A DNA stretch of 64,000 nucleotides from Amycolatopsis aidingensis (GCF_018885265.1 NZ_CP076538.1:4562001-4626000), one strand, 5' to 3'. Positions 8,962 to 17,500 are shown, counted from the first letter of the stretch. Numbers and translations: made by a program. The notes: generated by a model not told the origin, from the letters alone.

Positions 8962-10130
8962 CGACTCCGGCCACCCGCCGCAGGGCGCTGCTGGCGCATG
9001 CCTCCGCCGAGCTGTACGGCTCCGACCGGGTGTTCCTCGAGTCGGTTCGCGCGCTGGCCGAGGCCGGGTGGCAGGTCACGGTCACTCTGCCTGCGGCGGG
9101 CCCGCTGGAGGATGCGCTGCGCAGGGCGGGGGCGCGGGTGCTGCGGTGCCCTTCCCCCGTGCTGCGCAAGGCCGCGCTGCGCCCGGCCGGTCTCGCCAGG
9201 CTGCTGCTGGACACCGCGCGGGCGGTACCGCCGATGGTGCGCCTGCTGCGCGAGATCCGGCCGGAACTGGTCTACGTGAACACGGTCACCGTCCCGCTGT
9301 GGCTGCCGCTGGCCAGGCTGCTGGGTGCCGCGGTGGTGGCACATGTGCACGAGGCCGAGGAGGCGGTACCGGCACCGGTGCGGTTCGCGCTCGCCGCTCC
9401 CCTGCTCGCGGCGCACCGGGTGGTGGTGAACAGCCTGGCGACCGGCGCGGTGGTGGTCCGCGCCCTGCCGCGGCTGCGGGAACGCACCCGGCTGGTCTAC
9501 AACGGGGTTCCCGGGCCGCCGGCACGGCCGCCGTCCCCGCCGCGGCACGGGGAACCGGCGCGGGTCCTGCTGGTCGGCCGGATCTCCCCGCGCAAGGGCA
9601 CCGACACCGCGGTGCGAGCGCTCGCCCGGCTGCGGGAGCGGGGGCGTCCGGTGGAGCTGGAGGTGCTCGGTTCGGTGTTCCCGGGATACGAATGGTTCGA
9701 ACGGCGGGTGCGGGCCGAGGCAGAGCGGGCAGGCATCGCCGGATCGGTGCGGCTGGGCGGGTTCCGGGACGAGGTGTGGGAGGCATACCGGGCGGCGGAT
9801 GTGGCGATCGTGCCCTCCAGGGTGGAGCCATTCGGCAACACGGCCGTCGAGGCGCAACTGGCCGGAGTGCCGGTCGTCGTCACCGACGCGCAGGGGCTGC
9901 CGGAGACGGTCGAGGGCGGCCGGTGGGGCGCGGTGGTGCCCGCGGACGATCCGGACGCGCTGGCCGCGGCGATCGCCGCGGTGCTGGACGACCACCCGGC
10001 CGCGCTCGCGCGGGCCCGCGCCGCCAGGGAGGCCGCGCGGACCCGGTTCGGGCCCCGGCGGTACCGCGCCGAGATCCTCGCACTGGCCACCGAGGTGACC
10101 GGCGGAGCTCCCGGTAGGTCAGGCGATTGA
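8958..10130 (+). CDS. GT4-family glycosyltransferase
   Basis: A 390-aa GT-B enzyme. The N-terminal half begins RRALLAHASAELYGSDRVF, a known pattern for exopolysaccharide glycosyltransferases. The C-terminal half has VLLVGRISPRKGTDTAVRAL (donor-binding loop) and the EPFGNTAVEAQLAGVPVVVT block, in which the E-x7-E motif contacts the nucleotide sugar. It acts on the cytoplasmic face on the lipid-linked glycan. The GTG start overlaps the polymerase stop. It ends 8 bp before the convergent kynureninase gene. Specificity unknown. Confidence 0.82.
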   Translation: MTTPATRRRALLAHASAELYGSDRVFLESVRALAEAGWQVTVTLPAAGPLEDALRRAGARVLRCPSPVLRKAALRPAGLARLLLDTARAVPPMVRLLREIRPELVYVNTVTVPLWLPLARLLGAAVVAHVHEAEEAVPAPVRFALAAPLLAAHRVVVNSLATGAVVVRALPRLRERTRLVYNGVPGPPARPPSPPRHGEPARVLLVGRISPRKGTDTAVRALARLRERGRPVELEVLGSVFPGYEWFERRVRAEAERAGIAGSVRLGGFRDEVWEAYRAADVAIVPSRVEPFGNTAVEAQLAGVPVVVTDAQGLPETVEGGRWGAVVPADDPDALAAAIAAVLDDHPAALARARAAREAARTRFGPRRYRAEILALATEVTGGAPGRSGD

Positions 10131-10138
10131 GCGGTAAG

Positions 10139-11377
10139 TCAGCTGGTGGCGAGCCCGCGAAGGCGGTCCATGGCGTGCCACACCTCGGTGTAGCTGGTGG
10201 TGAGCGGGCTGAGCCCGATCCGGATTCCGTCCGGTCCGCGGAAGTCGATGAGCACCCCGTCCTCGATGAGCCTGCGGGCCAGCCGGTCCGCGTGGGGGTG
10301 CCGCAGCGTCACGTGCCCGGCACGCAGGTCGTCCTCCCTCGGCGAGGCGACCGCGCAGCCAAGGGGCGCGAGCCAGGCGTCCGCGAGGTCGATGACCCAC
10401 CGGCCCAGCGCGACGGCCTTGGCCCGCACGCGGAGGATCCCGGCCTCGGCCAGCAGCGCGACGCCTTCGGCGACCCCGACCATCCCGAGCACCGGCGGAG
10501 TGCCCGAAAGGGCCCTGCGGATGCCGGGGGCCGGGCGGTAGTGAGCTTCCATGCCGAAGGTGTCGGCCGCGCCCATCCAGCCGGTGATGGGCTGGCCGAA
10601 CTCGTGGTGGTGCCGGGAGCTGGCGTAGAGGAAGGCCGGCGCGCCGGGCCCCGCGTTGAGAAACTTGTAGCTGCATCCGACGGCGAAGTCGGCCCCGGCG
10701 GTGTCCAGCGCGACCGGAATCGAACCGACGCTGTGGCACAGGTCCCATACGACGAGCCCGCCGCGGTCGTGCACCAGCCCGGTGATCGCCGCCAGGTCGG
10801 CGATCGCGGCGGAACGGTAGTCCACATGCGACAGCACGACCACCGCGGTGCGCTCGCTCAGTACCGCGGCGACCTCGGCCGGTGCGACGCCGGACCACGG
10901 GTCCGACTCGATCCATCGCACCGTGAGCCCGAGCTCACCGGCGACGCTCTCCACGATGAACCGGTCGGTCGGGAAGTTCGAGGTGTCGGTGACCACCTCG
11001 TCCCGCCCTGGCCGCAGGCCGATCGCGGCACGCAGCACCTTGTAGAGGCACACGGAGGTGGAGTCGGCGACGATGACCTGGCCGGGCGCCGCGCCGAGCG
11101 CCACCGAGCCGAGCTCGTCGCCGAGCCGCTCGGGCAGCGTGAGCCAGCCTTCCTCCCAGGAGCGGATCAGCCGGGCGCCCCACTCCTGCCCGACGAGCTC
11201 CTGCAGCCGTTGCGCCGTGGACCGCAGAGGCCTGCCCAGCGAGTTGCCGTCGAGGTAGGCGACGACTCCGGGGTCGCCGATCGGGACGAACCGGTCCCGG
11301 AAGTGGGCGAGCTCGTCGGCGGCGTCAAGCCGGGCCGCCCGCTCGAGGCTGGTCCGCTCGGGACTCGTGTTCGTCAT
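10139..11377 (-). CDS. kynU: Kynureninase
   Basis: A 412-aa PLP-dependent fold-type I enzyme of normal length for kynureninase, which hydrolyses kynurenine or 3-hydroxykynurenine to (3-hydroxy)anthranilate and alanine. The Schiff-base lysine is K238 in CSYKFLNAGPGAP, the PLP-ring Asp is D212 in VVWDLCHSVG, and YLDGNSLGR near the N-terminus and GWMGAADTFGM are family hallmarks. No tryptophan dioxygenase or kynurenine formamidase lies nearby. The gene sits inside an exopolysaccharide locus, downstream of the priming transferase on the same strand (34-bp gap). It could supply anthranilate to a pathway elsewhere; a link to the polysaccharide is unproven. Confidence 0.9.
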   Translation of the reverse strand: MTNTSPERTSLERAARLDAADELAHFRDRFVPIGDPGVVAYLDGNSLGRPLRSTAQRLQELVGQEWGARLIRSWEEGWLTLPERLGDELGSVALGAAPGQVIVADSTSVCLYKVLRAAIGLRPGRDEVVTDTSNFPTDRFIVESVAGELGLTVRWIESDPWSGVAPAEVAAVLSERTAVVVLSHVDYRSAAIADLAAITGLVHDRGGLVVWDLCHSVGSIPVALDTAGADFAVGCSYKFLNAGPGAPAFLYASSRHHHEFGQPITGWMGAADTFGMEAHYRPAPGIRRALSGTPPVLGMVGVAEGVALLAEAGILRVRAKAVALGRWVIDLADAWLAPLGCAVASPREDDLRAGHVTLRHPHADRLARRLIEDGVLIDFRGPDGIRIGLSPLTTSYTEVWHAMDRLRGLATS

Positions 11378-11411
11378 CAGGGTCGCTGAATCTACCGCCG
11401 GCCCACCGCGC

Positions 11412-12962
11412 TCAGTAGGCGCCCTGGCCCACCACGACGGCCCGTACCGTCTTCCACAGGATCACCAGGTCCATCGCCAGCGACCAGTCCTCGACGTAGC
11501 GCAGGTCGAGCCGGACGCTCTCCGCCCAGGTGAGGTCGCTGCGGCCACTGACCTGCCACAGCCCGGTCAGCCCTGGTTTGACCAGCAACCGCCGGTTGGC
11601 GTCCACGGAGTACTCCTCGGTCTCCTCCGGAAGGGGTGGGCGCGGCCCCACCAGGGACATCCGTCCGGAAAGGACGTTGCACAACTGCGGAAGCTCGTCC
11701 AGGGAGTACCGCCGCAGCAGGGCCCCGATCCTGGTGACCCGTGGATCCTTGCGCAGCTTGAACAGCGGCCCCGCGGCTTCGTTGTCCGCCAGCAGGTCGC
11801 TCCGTACCCGGTCGGCGTCCACGACCATCGTGCGGAACTTGAGCATGGTGAAGGTGGCACCGTCCCTGCCGACCCTGCGCTGCCGGTAGATCACCGGCCC
11901 GCGGTCGCCGAGCTTGATCGCCAGCGCGATCAGCAGCAGCAGCGGGCTGAGCAGCCCCAGCAGCAGTGCGGAGCCCACCCGGTCGACGATCTCCTTGACC
12001 AGCCTGCGGCCTCCGGTGAACTGTGGTGCCGCCACCCGCACCAGCGGCATCCCGAACACGCCGGAGACGTTCAGCCGGGGACCGGCCACCTCCATCAGCA
12101 CCGGAGCGACCACCATCTCGGCCGAGGTGCTCTCCAGGTCCCAGGCCAGCCGCTGCAGCCTGCGCGGACTCCAGTACCGGTCGGCTGTGATCGCCACCAC
12201 CCGGTAGCCGCCCCGCTGCACGTGGTCGGCCAGTTCGTCCAGCCGCCCCACCACCGGGACCCCGCTCACGTCCCCCTGGTCCTGGGTGCCATCGGGGGTG
12301 CAGACGGCCTCCACCCGCCAGCCCATATGCGAGACCAGGCGGGTGCGCTCGATCAGTTCCCGCACCGTCTCCGGGTCACCGGCGGCCATCACCGGCAGCA
12401 GGCACCGCCCGCGCCTGCGGGCCAGGTGCAGCAGGCGACGCAACAGGTAACGCTGGGGCAGCAGCACGGCCGCCAGCGCGGGCATGACCAGGAAGACCCA
12501 GGGTTGTACCGACAGCGCACCGAACAGCAGCCCGGCCATGGCGACCATGACTCCAGCCGCGAACAAGCCCTTGCCCAGCCTGCGGAACTCCTCGGCTCCC
12601 TCTCCGAGCACCTGCTGGGTCCACGCGCGACTGGCGGGAAGGGCGAGCAGGACGGCGACGCCGACGCCGAGGCCGATCAGCAGATGGTCGGTGCGGTCGG
12701 CGGCCGCGTCGATGATCGCGGCACTCACCGCGACGACCAGCAAGGTGGCCAGCGCGTCCCCGCCGATCACCCAGCTGCGGTAACGACGTTCCCAGGCCAT
12801 CGTCGGTGGCCGGGTCGCGGTCCGGGAACGGGGTGTGCGCCCGCTTGTGGCGGACGTCACGGAACGCGCGGCGCGCGGGCTGGTGTGGAGATCCCCGGTG
12901 TGCAGATCAATGCGTGACGAGATGCCTTCGGCGGTGGATGACGAGCGCGCAGACTCGTCCAT
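11412..12962 (-). CDS. Exopolysaccharide polyprenyl glycosylphosphotransferase (WbaP/WcaJ type)
   Basis: A 516-aa priming enzyme that transfers a sugar-1-phosphate from a nucleotide sugar to polyprenyl phosphate, starting repeat-unit assembly. The N-terminal half has a Ser/Thr/Arg-rich head, four membrane helices (about 65-185) and a CoA_binding_3-like domain. The C-terminal bacterial sugar transferase domain (about 325-516) has IKLGDRGPVIYRQRRVG, FTMLKFRTM, LRRYSLDELPQL and MSLVGPRPPLP, and ends in the KPGLTGLWQVSGRS block. The ATG at 12962 is preceded by GGGAGG. The kynureninase follows on the same strand. Confidence 0.88.
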   Translation of the reverse strand: MDESARSSSTAEGISSRIDLHTGDLHTSPRAARSVTSATSGRTPRSRTATRPPTMAWERRYRSWVIGGDALATLLVVAVSAAIIDAAADRTDHLLIGLGVGVAVLLALPASRAWTQQVLGEGAEEFRRLGKGLFAAGVMVAMAGLLFGALSVQPWVFLVMPALAAVLLPQRYLLRRLLHLARRRGRCLLPVMAAGDPETVRELIERTRLVSHMGWRVEAVCTPDGTQDQGDVSGVPVVGRLDELADHVQRGGYRVVAITADRYWSPRRLQRLAWDLESTSAEMVVAPVLMEVAGPRLNVSGVFGMPLVRVAAPQFTGGRRLVKEIVDRVGSALLLGLLSPLLLLIALAIKLGDRGPVIYRQRRVGRDGATFTMLKFRTMVVDADRVRSDLLADNEAAGPLFKLRKDPRVTRIGALLRRYSLDELPQLCNVLSGRMSLVGPRPPLPEETEEYSVDANRRLLVKPGLTGLWQVSGRSDLTWAESVRLDLRYVEDWSLAMDLVILWKTVRAVVVGQGAY

Positions 12963-13397
12963 AGACCCTCCCGGTTGGCAGACAGCGGCTCCGCAGAGTA
13001 ACCAGGTGTGTTGCACATCGAGTAATCACTCCGGGCGACACACGACCTGGTATCGGCGGCTTCCGAATCGGCGTTACACCGCCACGAACGGGTTTTCATG
13101 AGGTGAGACGACGGGAAGATGAATGCTAACGATAACAAATTGATGACAACGAGTGATCATCGAAAGCAAACAACAGCTACCCAAAGTAGTCAGTAATTCC
13201 TGCGCAACGGGTCACCGGCACCCGCCACAGTGGACGATCCGCCGCGCCGGGCAGGTTGCGGCGCGGCCTCGACTGGGTAACGAGTGACGAGCCGTGTGGG
13301 TCACTCCGCCGTCATGACGGGAAGGACGGAACACCATGGGCGCCAAGGGTGTTGTACCGAAGTCCGGCGCATACCGGACCACACGACGAAAGGCATG
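12963..13397. promoter_or_regulatory. Intergenic region upstream of the priming transferase
   Basis: About 435 bp without a convincing gene. Positions 13120-13200 are much richer in A/T than the surroundings (gctaacgataacaaattg and nearby), which in GC-rich actinomycetes usually marks a promoter or protein-binding region. It probably contains the promoter of the minus-strand priming transferase at 12962. I found no tRNA or clear riboswitch fold. Confidence 0.35.
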
Positions 13398-13437
13398 ACA
13401 AAAACATAACGGCCCGCACTCGGTTCGAGTACGGGCC
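13398..13437 (-). terminator. Rho-independent terminator of tRNA-Val(CAC)
   Basis: Perfect stem GGCCCG-x-ACTCG pairing with CGAGT-x-CGGGCC around a three-base loop (13411-13437), followed on the minus strand by a T-rich tail (ttatgttttt). It lies 9 bp downstream of the tRNA 3' end. Confidence 0.8.
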
Positions 13438-13446
13438 GGATTCCGA

Positions 13447-13521
13447 TGGTGGGCGATACTGGGATCGAACCAGTGACCTCTTCGGTGTGAACGAAGCGCT
13501 CTCCCGCTGAGCTAATCGCCC
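13447..13521 (-). tRNA. tRNA-Val (anticodon CAC)
   Basis: Folds as a complete 75-nt tRNA. The acceptor stem GGGCGAT pairs with ATCGCCC, the D-arm is GCTC-AGCGGGA-GAGC, and the anticodon stem CTTCG/CGAAG has loop TTCACAC (anticodon CAC, reading GTG). The T-arm is ACTGG-TTCGATC-CCAGT, and discriminator A and CCA are genomically encoded. Its 3' half differs by one base from the tRNA-Val(GAC) 3' half that is repeated at the island boundaries. Confidence 0.97.
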
Positions 13522-13951
13522 CCTCGCGGTGTGAGAACAGACTGTACCGGACCGGTTTCGGCGGCCGGAGAGCGGGGTCCCTACAACGTTCGGAGGCCTG
13601 CAAACGGGTGGTTCCGCCGAGCACGGTCCGCGCATTGATCGGCACGCAGCGAAGAACACCGTGCTCGCGGGGTTTCCGGCTGGCGGAGGGGAGCTACGTC
13701 ACGTGCGGCATTCGCGGGACAGTGCTATCGCGCGGGCGCCGAACCGAGCAGTATGTAGGGCGTGGACGATCAGTGAGATCACACACCGGAGGGCGAGATG
13801 CCGGCGAGGCCGGGACGGCTGGATCGAATGGAGCAATACGAGACCCCGTACGGGTGATCTGCGGCGAAACGGCGAGCCGAAGACCCCCCAGCCACGTCTC
13901 ACCGTCGGAACTCGGCCAGACTGGCCGGAAGGGAGCAGAAGGGTTAGGACG
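13522..13951. promoter_or_regulatory. Upstream region of the ssgB-like gene
   Basis: About 430 bp between the minus-strand tRNA and the plus-strand sporulation gene. Open frames run through it, but codon usage and composition do not resemble a protein and none has a ribosome site. It must hold promoters for both flanking genes; no specific box can be assigned with confidence. Confidence 0.35.
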
Positions 13952-14377
13952 ATGCGAAACGATCACGTGACGCTCCGCTCGACGGCGGTGTTCGATCTGC
14001 TGGCGCCGCGAACCCCCGCGGTTCCGGTCAAAGTGGAGCTGCGCTATGACACCCGCGATCCGTACGCCGTGGTCGCCGCGTTCCGTACCGGCCGAGCAGG
14101 CTGGGTGGAATGGGTGTACGCACGTGACCTGCTCGCCGACGGCCTGCTCGCCGATGCCGGAGACGGCGACGTGCGGATCCGCCCCTCGGTCGAGGACCCC
14201 GAGTCGGTGCTGATCGAGCTCAACTCCCCCTCCGGGCACGCGATGTTCGAGGCCTCGGCACAGGAGCTCGCGGACTTCCTGGACCGTACCTATGACGTGG
14301 TACTACCGGGCAACGAGCACCTGTGGGTGGACGTGGACGACGCGCTGACCCACCTGATCCCCAACGATTTGAGCTGA
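13952..14377 (+). CDS. SsgA/SsgB-family sporulation and cell-division regulator
   Basis: A 141-aa protein of the actinomycete-specific SsgA-like (SALP) family, which positions FtsZ and septa during sporulation-type division. Visible family features are the N-terminal TLRSTAVFDLL, the VPVKVELRYDTRDPYAV core, GWVEWVYARDLLADGLL, and a C-terminal FLDRTYDVVLPGNEH. Length and the lack of extra domains fit SsgB best. The ATG at 13952 is chosen because the family similarity begins there and AAGGGTTAGGA lies just upstream; a longer frame upstream lacks a site. The gene precedes a tRNA cluster, as is common in related genomes. Confidence 0.88.
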   Translation: MRNDHVTLRSTAVFDLLAPRTPAVPVKVELRYDTRDPYAVVAAFRTGRAGWVEWVYARDLLADGLLADAGDGDVRIRPSVEDPESVLIELNSPSGHAMFEASAQELADFLDRTYDVVLPGNEHLWVDVDDALTHLIPNDLS

Positions 14378-14487
14378 TGACAACGGCCGGACACGCGGTG
14401 GCCACCCCCATGTGACCGCCCGATCCGCCGTCCGATAGAGTTCTACGCACACCACGACAACGAGTCAGCGACTCGGAGTCATGGAAT

Positions 14488-14560
14488 GCGGACGTAGCGC
14501 AGCTGGTAGCGCATCACCTTGCCAAGGTGAGGGTCGCGGGTTCGAGTCCCGTCGTCCGCT
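14488..14560 (+). tRNA. tRNA-Gly (anticodon GCC)
   Basis: A 73-nt cloverleaf. The acceptor GCGGACG pairs with CGTCCGC, the anticodon loop within ACCTTGCCAAGGT gives GCC, and the T-arm is GCGGG-TTCGAGT-CCCGT. CCA is not encoded. First of three tandem plus-strand tRNAs. Confidence 0.97.
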
Positions 14561-14631
14561 CGACTGCGGCGGCACCCCGCAGTTGGATCGGGTCTGGTGG
14601 GAAATGTCTCCGGCGCGGTCCATCGAAACAC

Positions 14632-14703
14632 GGCGGAGTGGCCGAGTGGTTCAGGCAAGGGCCTGCAAAGCCCTGTACGCGGGTTCGATTCCCGCCTCCG
14701 CCT
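14632..14703 (+). tRNA. tRNA-Cys (anticodon GCA)
   Basis: A 72-nt cloverleaf. The acceptor GGCGGAG pairs with CTCCGCC, the anticodon loop in GGGCCTGCAAAGCCC gives GCA, and the T-arm is GCGGG-TTCGATT-CCCGC. CCA is not encoded. It lies one base before the next tRNA. Confidence 0.97.
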
Positions 14704-14704
14704 C

Positions 14705-14779
14705 GCGCGATTAGCTCAGCGGGAGAGCGCTACCTTGACACGGTAGAGGTCACTGGTTCGATCCCAGTATCGCGCACCA
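14705..14779 (+). tRNA. tRNA-Val (anticodon GAC), island attachment site
   Basis: A 75-nt cloverleaf with encoded CCA. The acceptor GCGCGAT pairs with ATCGCGC, the anticodon stem TACC/GGTA has loop with anticodon GAC, and the T-arm is ACTGG-TTCGATC-CCAGT. From the anticodon loop (14735) onward the sequence is repeated at 30464 and 42963. This makes it the integration site of two tandem islands, with the left junction restoring a full tRNA. Confidence 0.97.
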
Positions 14780-14848
14780 CCTGTTTTCCCAGGTCAAACC
14801 CCCTCCGGTGATCACCATCAGCGGGGGTTTCGTCGTTGCTGGGAGCAC
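14735..14848 (+). repeat. att repeat copy 1 (tRNA-Val 3' half plus terminator)
   Basis: Runs from ttgacacggtagaggtcact in the tRNA to gttgctgggagcac after the terminator. It matches copies 2 (30464-30573) and 3 (42963-43076) except for a few changes just after CCA (acctgttttcc against atctgtttccc). Interpreted as the left attachment site of the tandem islands. Confidence 0.85.
14796..14830 (+). terminator. Terminator of the tRNA cluster, duplicated with the att repeat
   Basis: Inverted repeat AAACCCCC (14796-14803) and GGGGGTTT (14823-14830) after the tRNA-Val 3' end, forming an 8-bp stem. The same hairpin is carried in the repeats at about 30525-30559 and 43024-43058. Confidence 0.7.
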
Positions 14849-14849
14849 A

Positions 14850-15250
14850 ATTGGGAGCAGTTGATCTTGCCTTACTGTGTTCACCACATCTGTGTTCATC
14901 ACCCGGCCACCCTGAGCAGGGAGACCATCGGCCCAGCGGCGACCTAACGCGCCCAGCGTGGACTAGACCGCAGGGTGGGGTGATGTGTGAATAGAGGCCC
15001 AGGATAACGGGCACGCACGTTCGTGCAGGAGTACGCCCGGTATTCCGTCCTCGATTGGAGCCAGATGCGGCGGGTATGCCGCAGCTCACGACATGTGAGC
15101 ACCCGGCGCAGCACCTCCACCTACGACTTGATCCGCATCCGGCTCAAAGTCCGCAACGGGGTCTCGTCGAACCTCGCAAGGACCTGGTTACGCAAGTGCG
15201 ACCGGTCTTCGCCCAGTACCCTCGCACGCTGCCGATCGATCCATCCCACT
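14850..15250 (-). pseudogene. Decayed tyrosine recombinase (integrase) next to the tRNA att site
   Basis: On the minus strand, 15210-15100 translates to SHLRNQVLARFDETPLRTL, then RMRIKS followed by a stop. This resembles the core-binding domain of actinomycete tyrosine integrases. Further along, in another frame (about 14980), comes LGLYSHITP, the catalytic-tyrosine segment that normally reads TLDxYSHVTP. A third frame gives LGRRWADGLPAQGG and then reads into the tRNA repeat. The catalytic R-H-x-x-R region is missing, so an internal deletion plus frameshifts have destroyed it. An integrase facing the tRNA at the left junction is exactly what a tRNA-integrated element should have. The decay means the island cannot excise with its own enzyme. 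Confidence 0.6.
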
Positions 15251-15299
15251 GAGCGGTGGACCTAGACACCGGTTCATCTGCGCCCCTTCATGATGAGCT

Positions 15300-15805
15300 G
15301 CACCCGAAGCCGTTCCGGCGATGTTGGCCCTGCATCTTGCAGTGCTCGGCGTTCCACACGACGTCGCAGGGGCCTGATGACAGCAGTCCTGTGGCGCCTG
15401 CGCCGCTCACGAGCAGATTGGGGTGCTGGGCGCGGGCCACAGCTCCCACCGATTCGCCGCGCCGCGCGATGGCACCGGGTTGCTGGGCCAGCACCTTGGC
15501 GAGCCTGCTCATGATTTCCTCGATCGGTAGCCCAGATGGGTTCACGGCCAGCGGCTTGGGTTTCGGCGGCTTGTCCGCCCGCGCACGGTCCCTCGCGAGC
15601 TTGGCCGACTTCTCGCGGACCTGCTCCAGGTGCGCGGGCCAGTCCGGCCAGCCGGGCAGGGCCCTATCCCCGGCAAGAGCAGGCACGGCGTCTCATGCCA
15701 CGCCTTCGGGCGGAGGCACTCCGAGCACATGTCGGCGGATTCAGGCGGAGGAATCGCTTCCAAGTATTCGCGACGCTCGTTTCTCCCGCGACAGCTCGTC
15801 GCCAA
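15300..15805 (-). pseudogene. Frameshifted hypothetical gene with a CxxC-type N-terminus
   Basis: Two minus-strand frames join into one plausible protein. The first contains SADMCSECLRPKAWHETP (about 15740-15690), with a CxxC and a nearby His that could bind zinc. The second, from about 15655, continues PGWPDWPAHLEQVREKSAKL and NPSGLPIEEIMSRLAKVLAQ. The switch lies near 15655, in a C/G-rich run. I do not recognise the family. Its place just upstream of the integrase remnant suggests a mobile-element gene. The last part before 15300 may be unrelated sequence. Confidence 0.35.
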
Positions 15806-16221
15806 ACTGGCGCCGAGCCGCGGAGTAGGTGGTGTCCGGCAGCCTGGCCTTAAGGGGCGCTGCTACTACGACTGTGCCTGGGTGGAACATCCACAGCGCC
15901 GTCAATGAGTCGCGGCAACGGTGACTGCTGATGCGTCGCGACCGGCGCACTGGTGAGTTGGCGTTCTACCGCTGCTACGCGCCCCACCCCGGCCGACCTG
16001 CCCCTCCTTTGTCCGGATTGCTGGAAGGCGGCGGACGGTCGGGTAGTCCTTCCAGACCCCGAAGGGTCATACCAGGTTGGACGAGTACCAGGTTCGCGCC
16101 TGGAAGGCATCGTACCGGTGGAGCACCCTGGTCTTAGTGGCGCGTCTGTTCCTGGTCTTCGCCGCAGCGCGGCCGCGAGCCCAACCGGTGTCCGAGGGGC
16201 TGATTCCGTTGATGCTCAACT
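15800..16221 (+). pseudogene. IS701-like (DDE) transposase remnant
   Basis: Plus-strand pieces in different frames match the C-terminal part of IS701/IS4-type transposases. They are GLKGRCYYDCAWVEHP (about 15850), LLMRRDRRTGELAFYRCYAPHP (about 15925-15990) and LDEYQVRAWKASYRWSTLVL (about 16077-16135). The segment ends at LIPLML where the IS5-type element begins at 16222. Internal deletions and frameshifts remove any function. It appears that the IS5-type element inserted into or beside this older remnant. Confidence 0.55.
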
Positions 16222-17220
16222 AGGTGATCTCATCAACTTTCAGGTGAGTAGGCCGTGTTCGAAATGGGTGAGCACGAGGGCGGGTATGACGATGTGGCCG
16301 ATCTAGCTGGGGCTGGCGGTGGTGTGGTGGAGCACTCGCCAGCCGGCCGGTGAGGACGGCGAATCCACGTTCGCCGATGCAGCGCAGGCCGCGGAGCAGG
16401 GCGTTGTAGGTGCGGTTGTCGGCATGGGGCTCTTGGTCACCGGCGGGTTGTTTGTACGGGGTGTGCACGCCGATGCCCGCGCCTTCGTAGCCGCCGTCGG
16501 CGAGCGCGGGCAGGTCGAGTTGGGAGTAGGCCTAGTACAGGGCGCCGAGGACGTGCTCTCGGGCCGCGGTCAGGTCATGCACCGAGCCGGGTTCGACATC
16601 GGCCACCCATCGCGAGAGACCGTGTGGTCCGGAGAGTGCTTGGATGTTGCCGCCGGGCTCGTGGGCTTTCCCGGAGTACCAGCGGTCGATCTGTTTCCCT
16701 TTGACACTCAGGGTTTTCTCGCTACACCGGTCAGCGGAGAAGATCTTTCCGTCGAGGATCACGTAAGCTGGCCCGTCGGCTTTGGCCTTGGCCTTGGCGT
16801 CATGCAGATCCGGCGCTTGTTTGGCAAGCACATTGATGACCTCGTCGAGGTAGCGATATCCGGTGGCACGGGAAACTCCGTGGTCCCGCGCCAACGCAGT
16901 GACCTCGGCGTTCTGCCGAAACCAGTGCAACCCCAGCACCGCCTGCCGAAAGCAGGTCATCGCCCTGCTGTTCTTGCGAGTACCGCGTCGACGGCGTTCG
17001 GCATGTAGCAACCGGCTGACGTACTGGGCGAGTTCACGCGGCACGTCGAGCATGGCACGATGGGCAATCACGGAGAGCCCCTGACCTTGGACTTGATCTT
17101 CGCAAATCCAGTCCTGCCAGGAGGCTCCCCGCCCACGCCTCACAGGCTCCCACCAGCAACAGAGCCAACCATCCCAGCACCGCGCTCTTCACACCCGAGC
17201 CGATCTTGGTGAGATCACCT
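16222..17220. mobile_element. IS5-family-type insertion sequence, about 1.0 kb, inactive
   Basis: Bounded by 15-bp terminal inverted repeats: AGGTGATCTCATCAA at 16222-16236 and TTGGTGAGATCACCT at 17206-17220 (14 of 15 match when inverted). It contains one transposase gene on the minus strand that carries a premature stop and a frameshift. Flanks are a transposase remnant on the left and a truncated lipoprotein gene on the right. No unambiguous target duplication can be read. Confidence 0.75.
16240..17053 (-). pseudogene. IS5-type transposase, disrupted
   Basis: Starts MLDVPRELAQYVSRLLHAER, followed by a helix-turn-helix (ALARDHGVSRATGYRYLDEV) and the DDE domain opening AYVILDGKIFSADR, then SGKAHEPGGNIQAL and VADVEPGSVHDLTAAREH, all typical of the actinobacterial IS5-like transposase family. 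An in-frame amber codon at 16532-16534 interrupts it. The same frame then continues (VHTPYKQPAGD, RTYNALLRGLRCIGERGFAVL) until a frameshift near 16350; the intended end THFEHGLLT lies at 16240. Inactive unless suppressed. Confidence 0.75.
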
Positions 17221-17385
17221 CAATACCTGAAGCCGGCATCTTCCATGCACTGCTTGACCAGGATCTGCTCGGCGTGGCCGCACCTGCACCGTCTCGGCGG
17301 CGGTCAGCTCCCGCCCGTCGGCCTGCGGGGCGTCGGAGCGCCCCGCGATCGCGCAGGCGCTGACGACCGTGAACAGCCTGCTCAT
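17221..17385 (-). pseudogene. Truncated lipoprotein gene, 5' end only
   Basis: The minus strand from ATG 17385 reads MSRLFTVVSACAIAG, a hydrophobic signal-like head, then ELTAAETVQVRPRRADPGQA. GAGGGGA lies 10 nt before the ATG, so this was a real start. The reading is cut off where the IS5-type element begins at 17220. A frameshift probably lies near the end, because another frame gives a more protein-like continuation. Function unknown. Confidence 0.4.
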
Positions 17386-17500
17386 GTGCGTTGTCCCCTC
17401 GAGGAAGCTTCCGGGAGCGTGGTGTGTGCTGCCAGCGGAAGGCTTGTGACGTCGCTTCAGCCATGGTTCAGCGCGAGCTACAGCGGAGCACCAGCGCCGG

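Noticed and set aside
13661..13951. N-terminal extension of the ssgB-like gene to 13661
   Set aside because: The extra 97 residues are Arg-rich and low in protein character, and the family starts at the ATG with a ribosome site at 13952.
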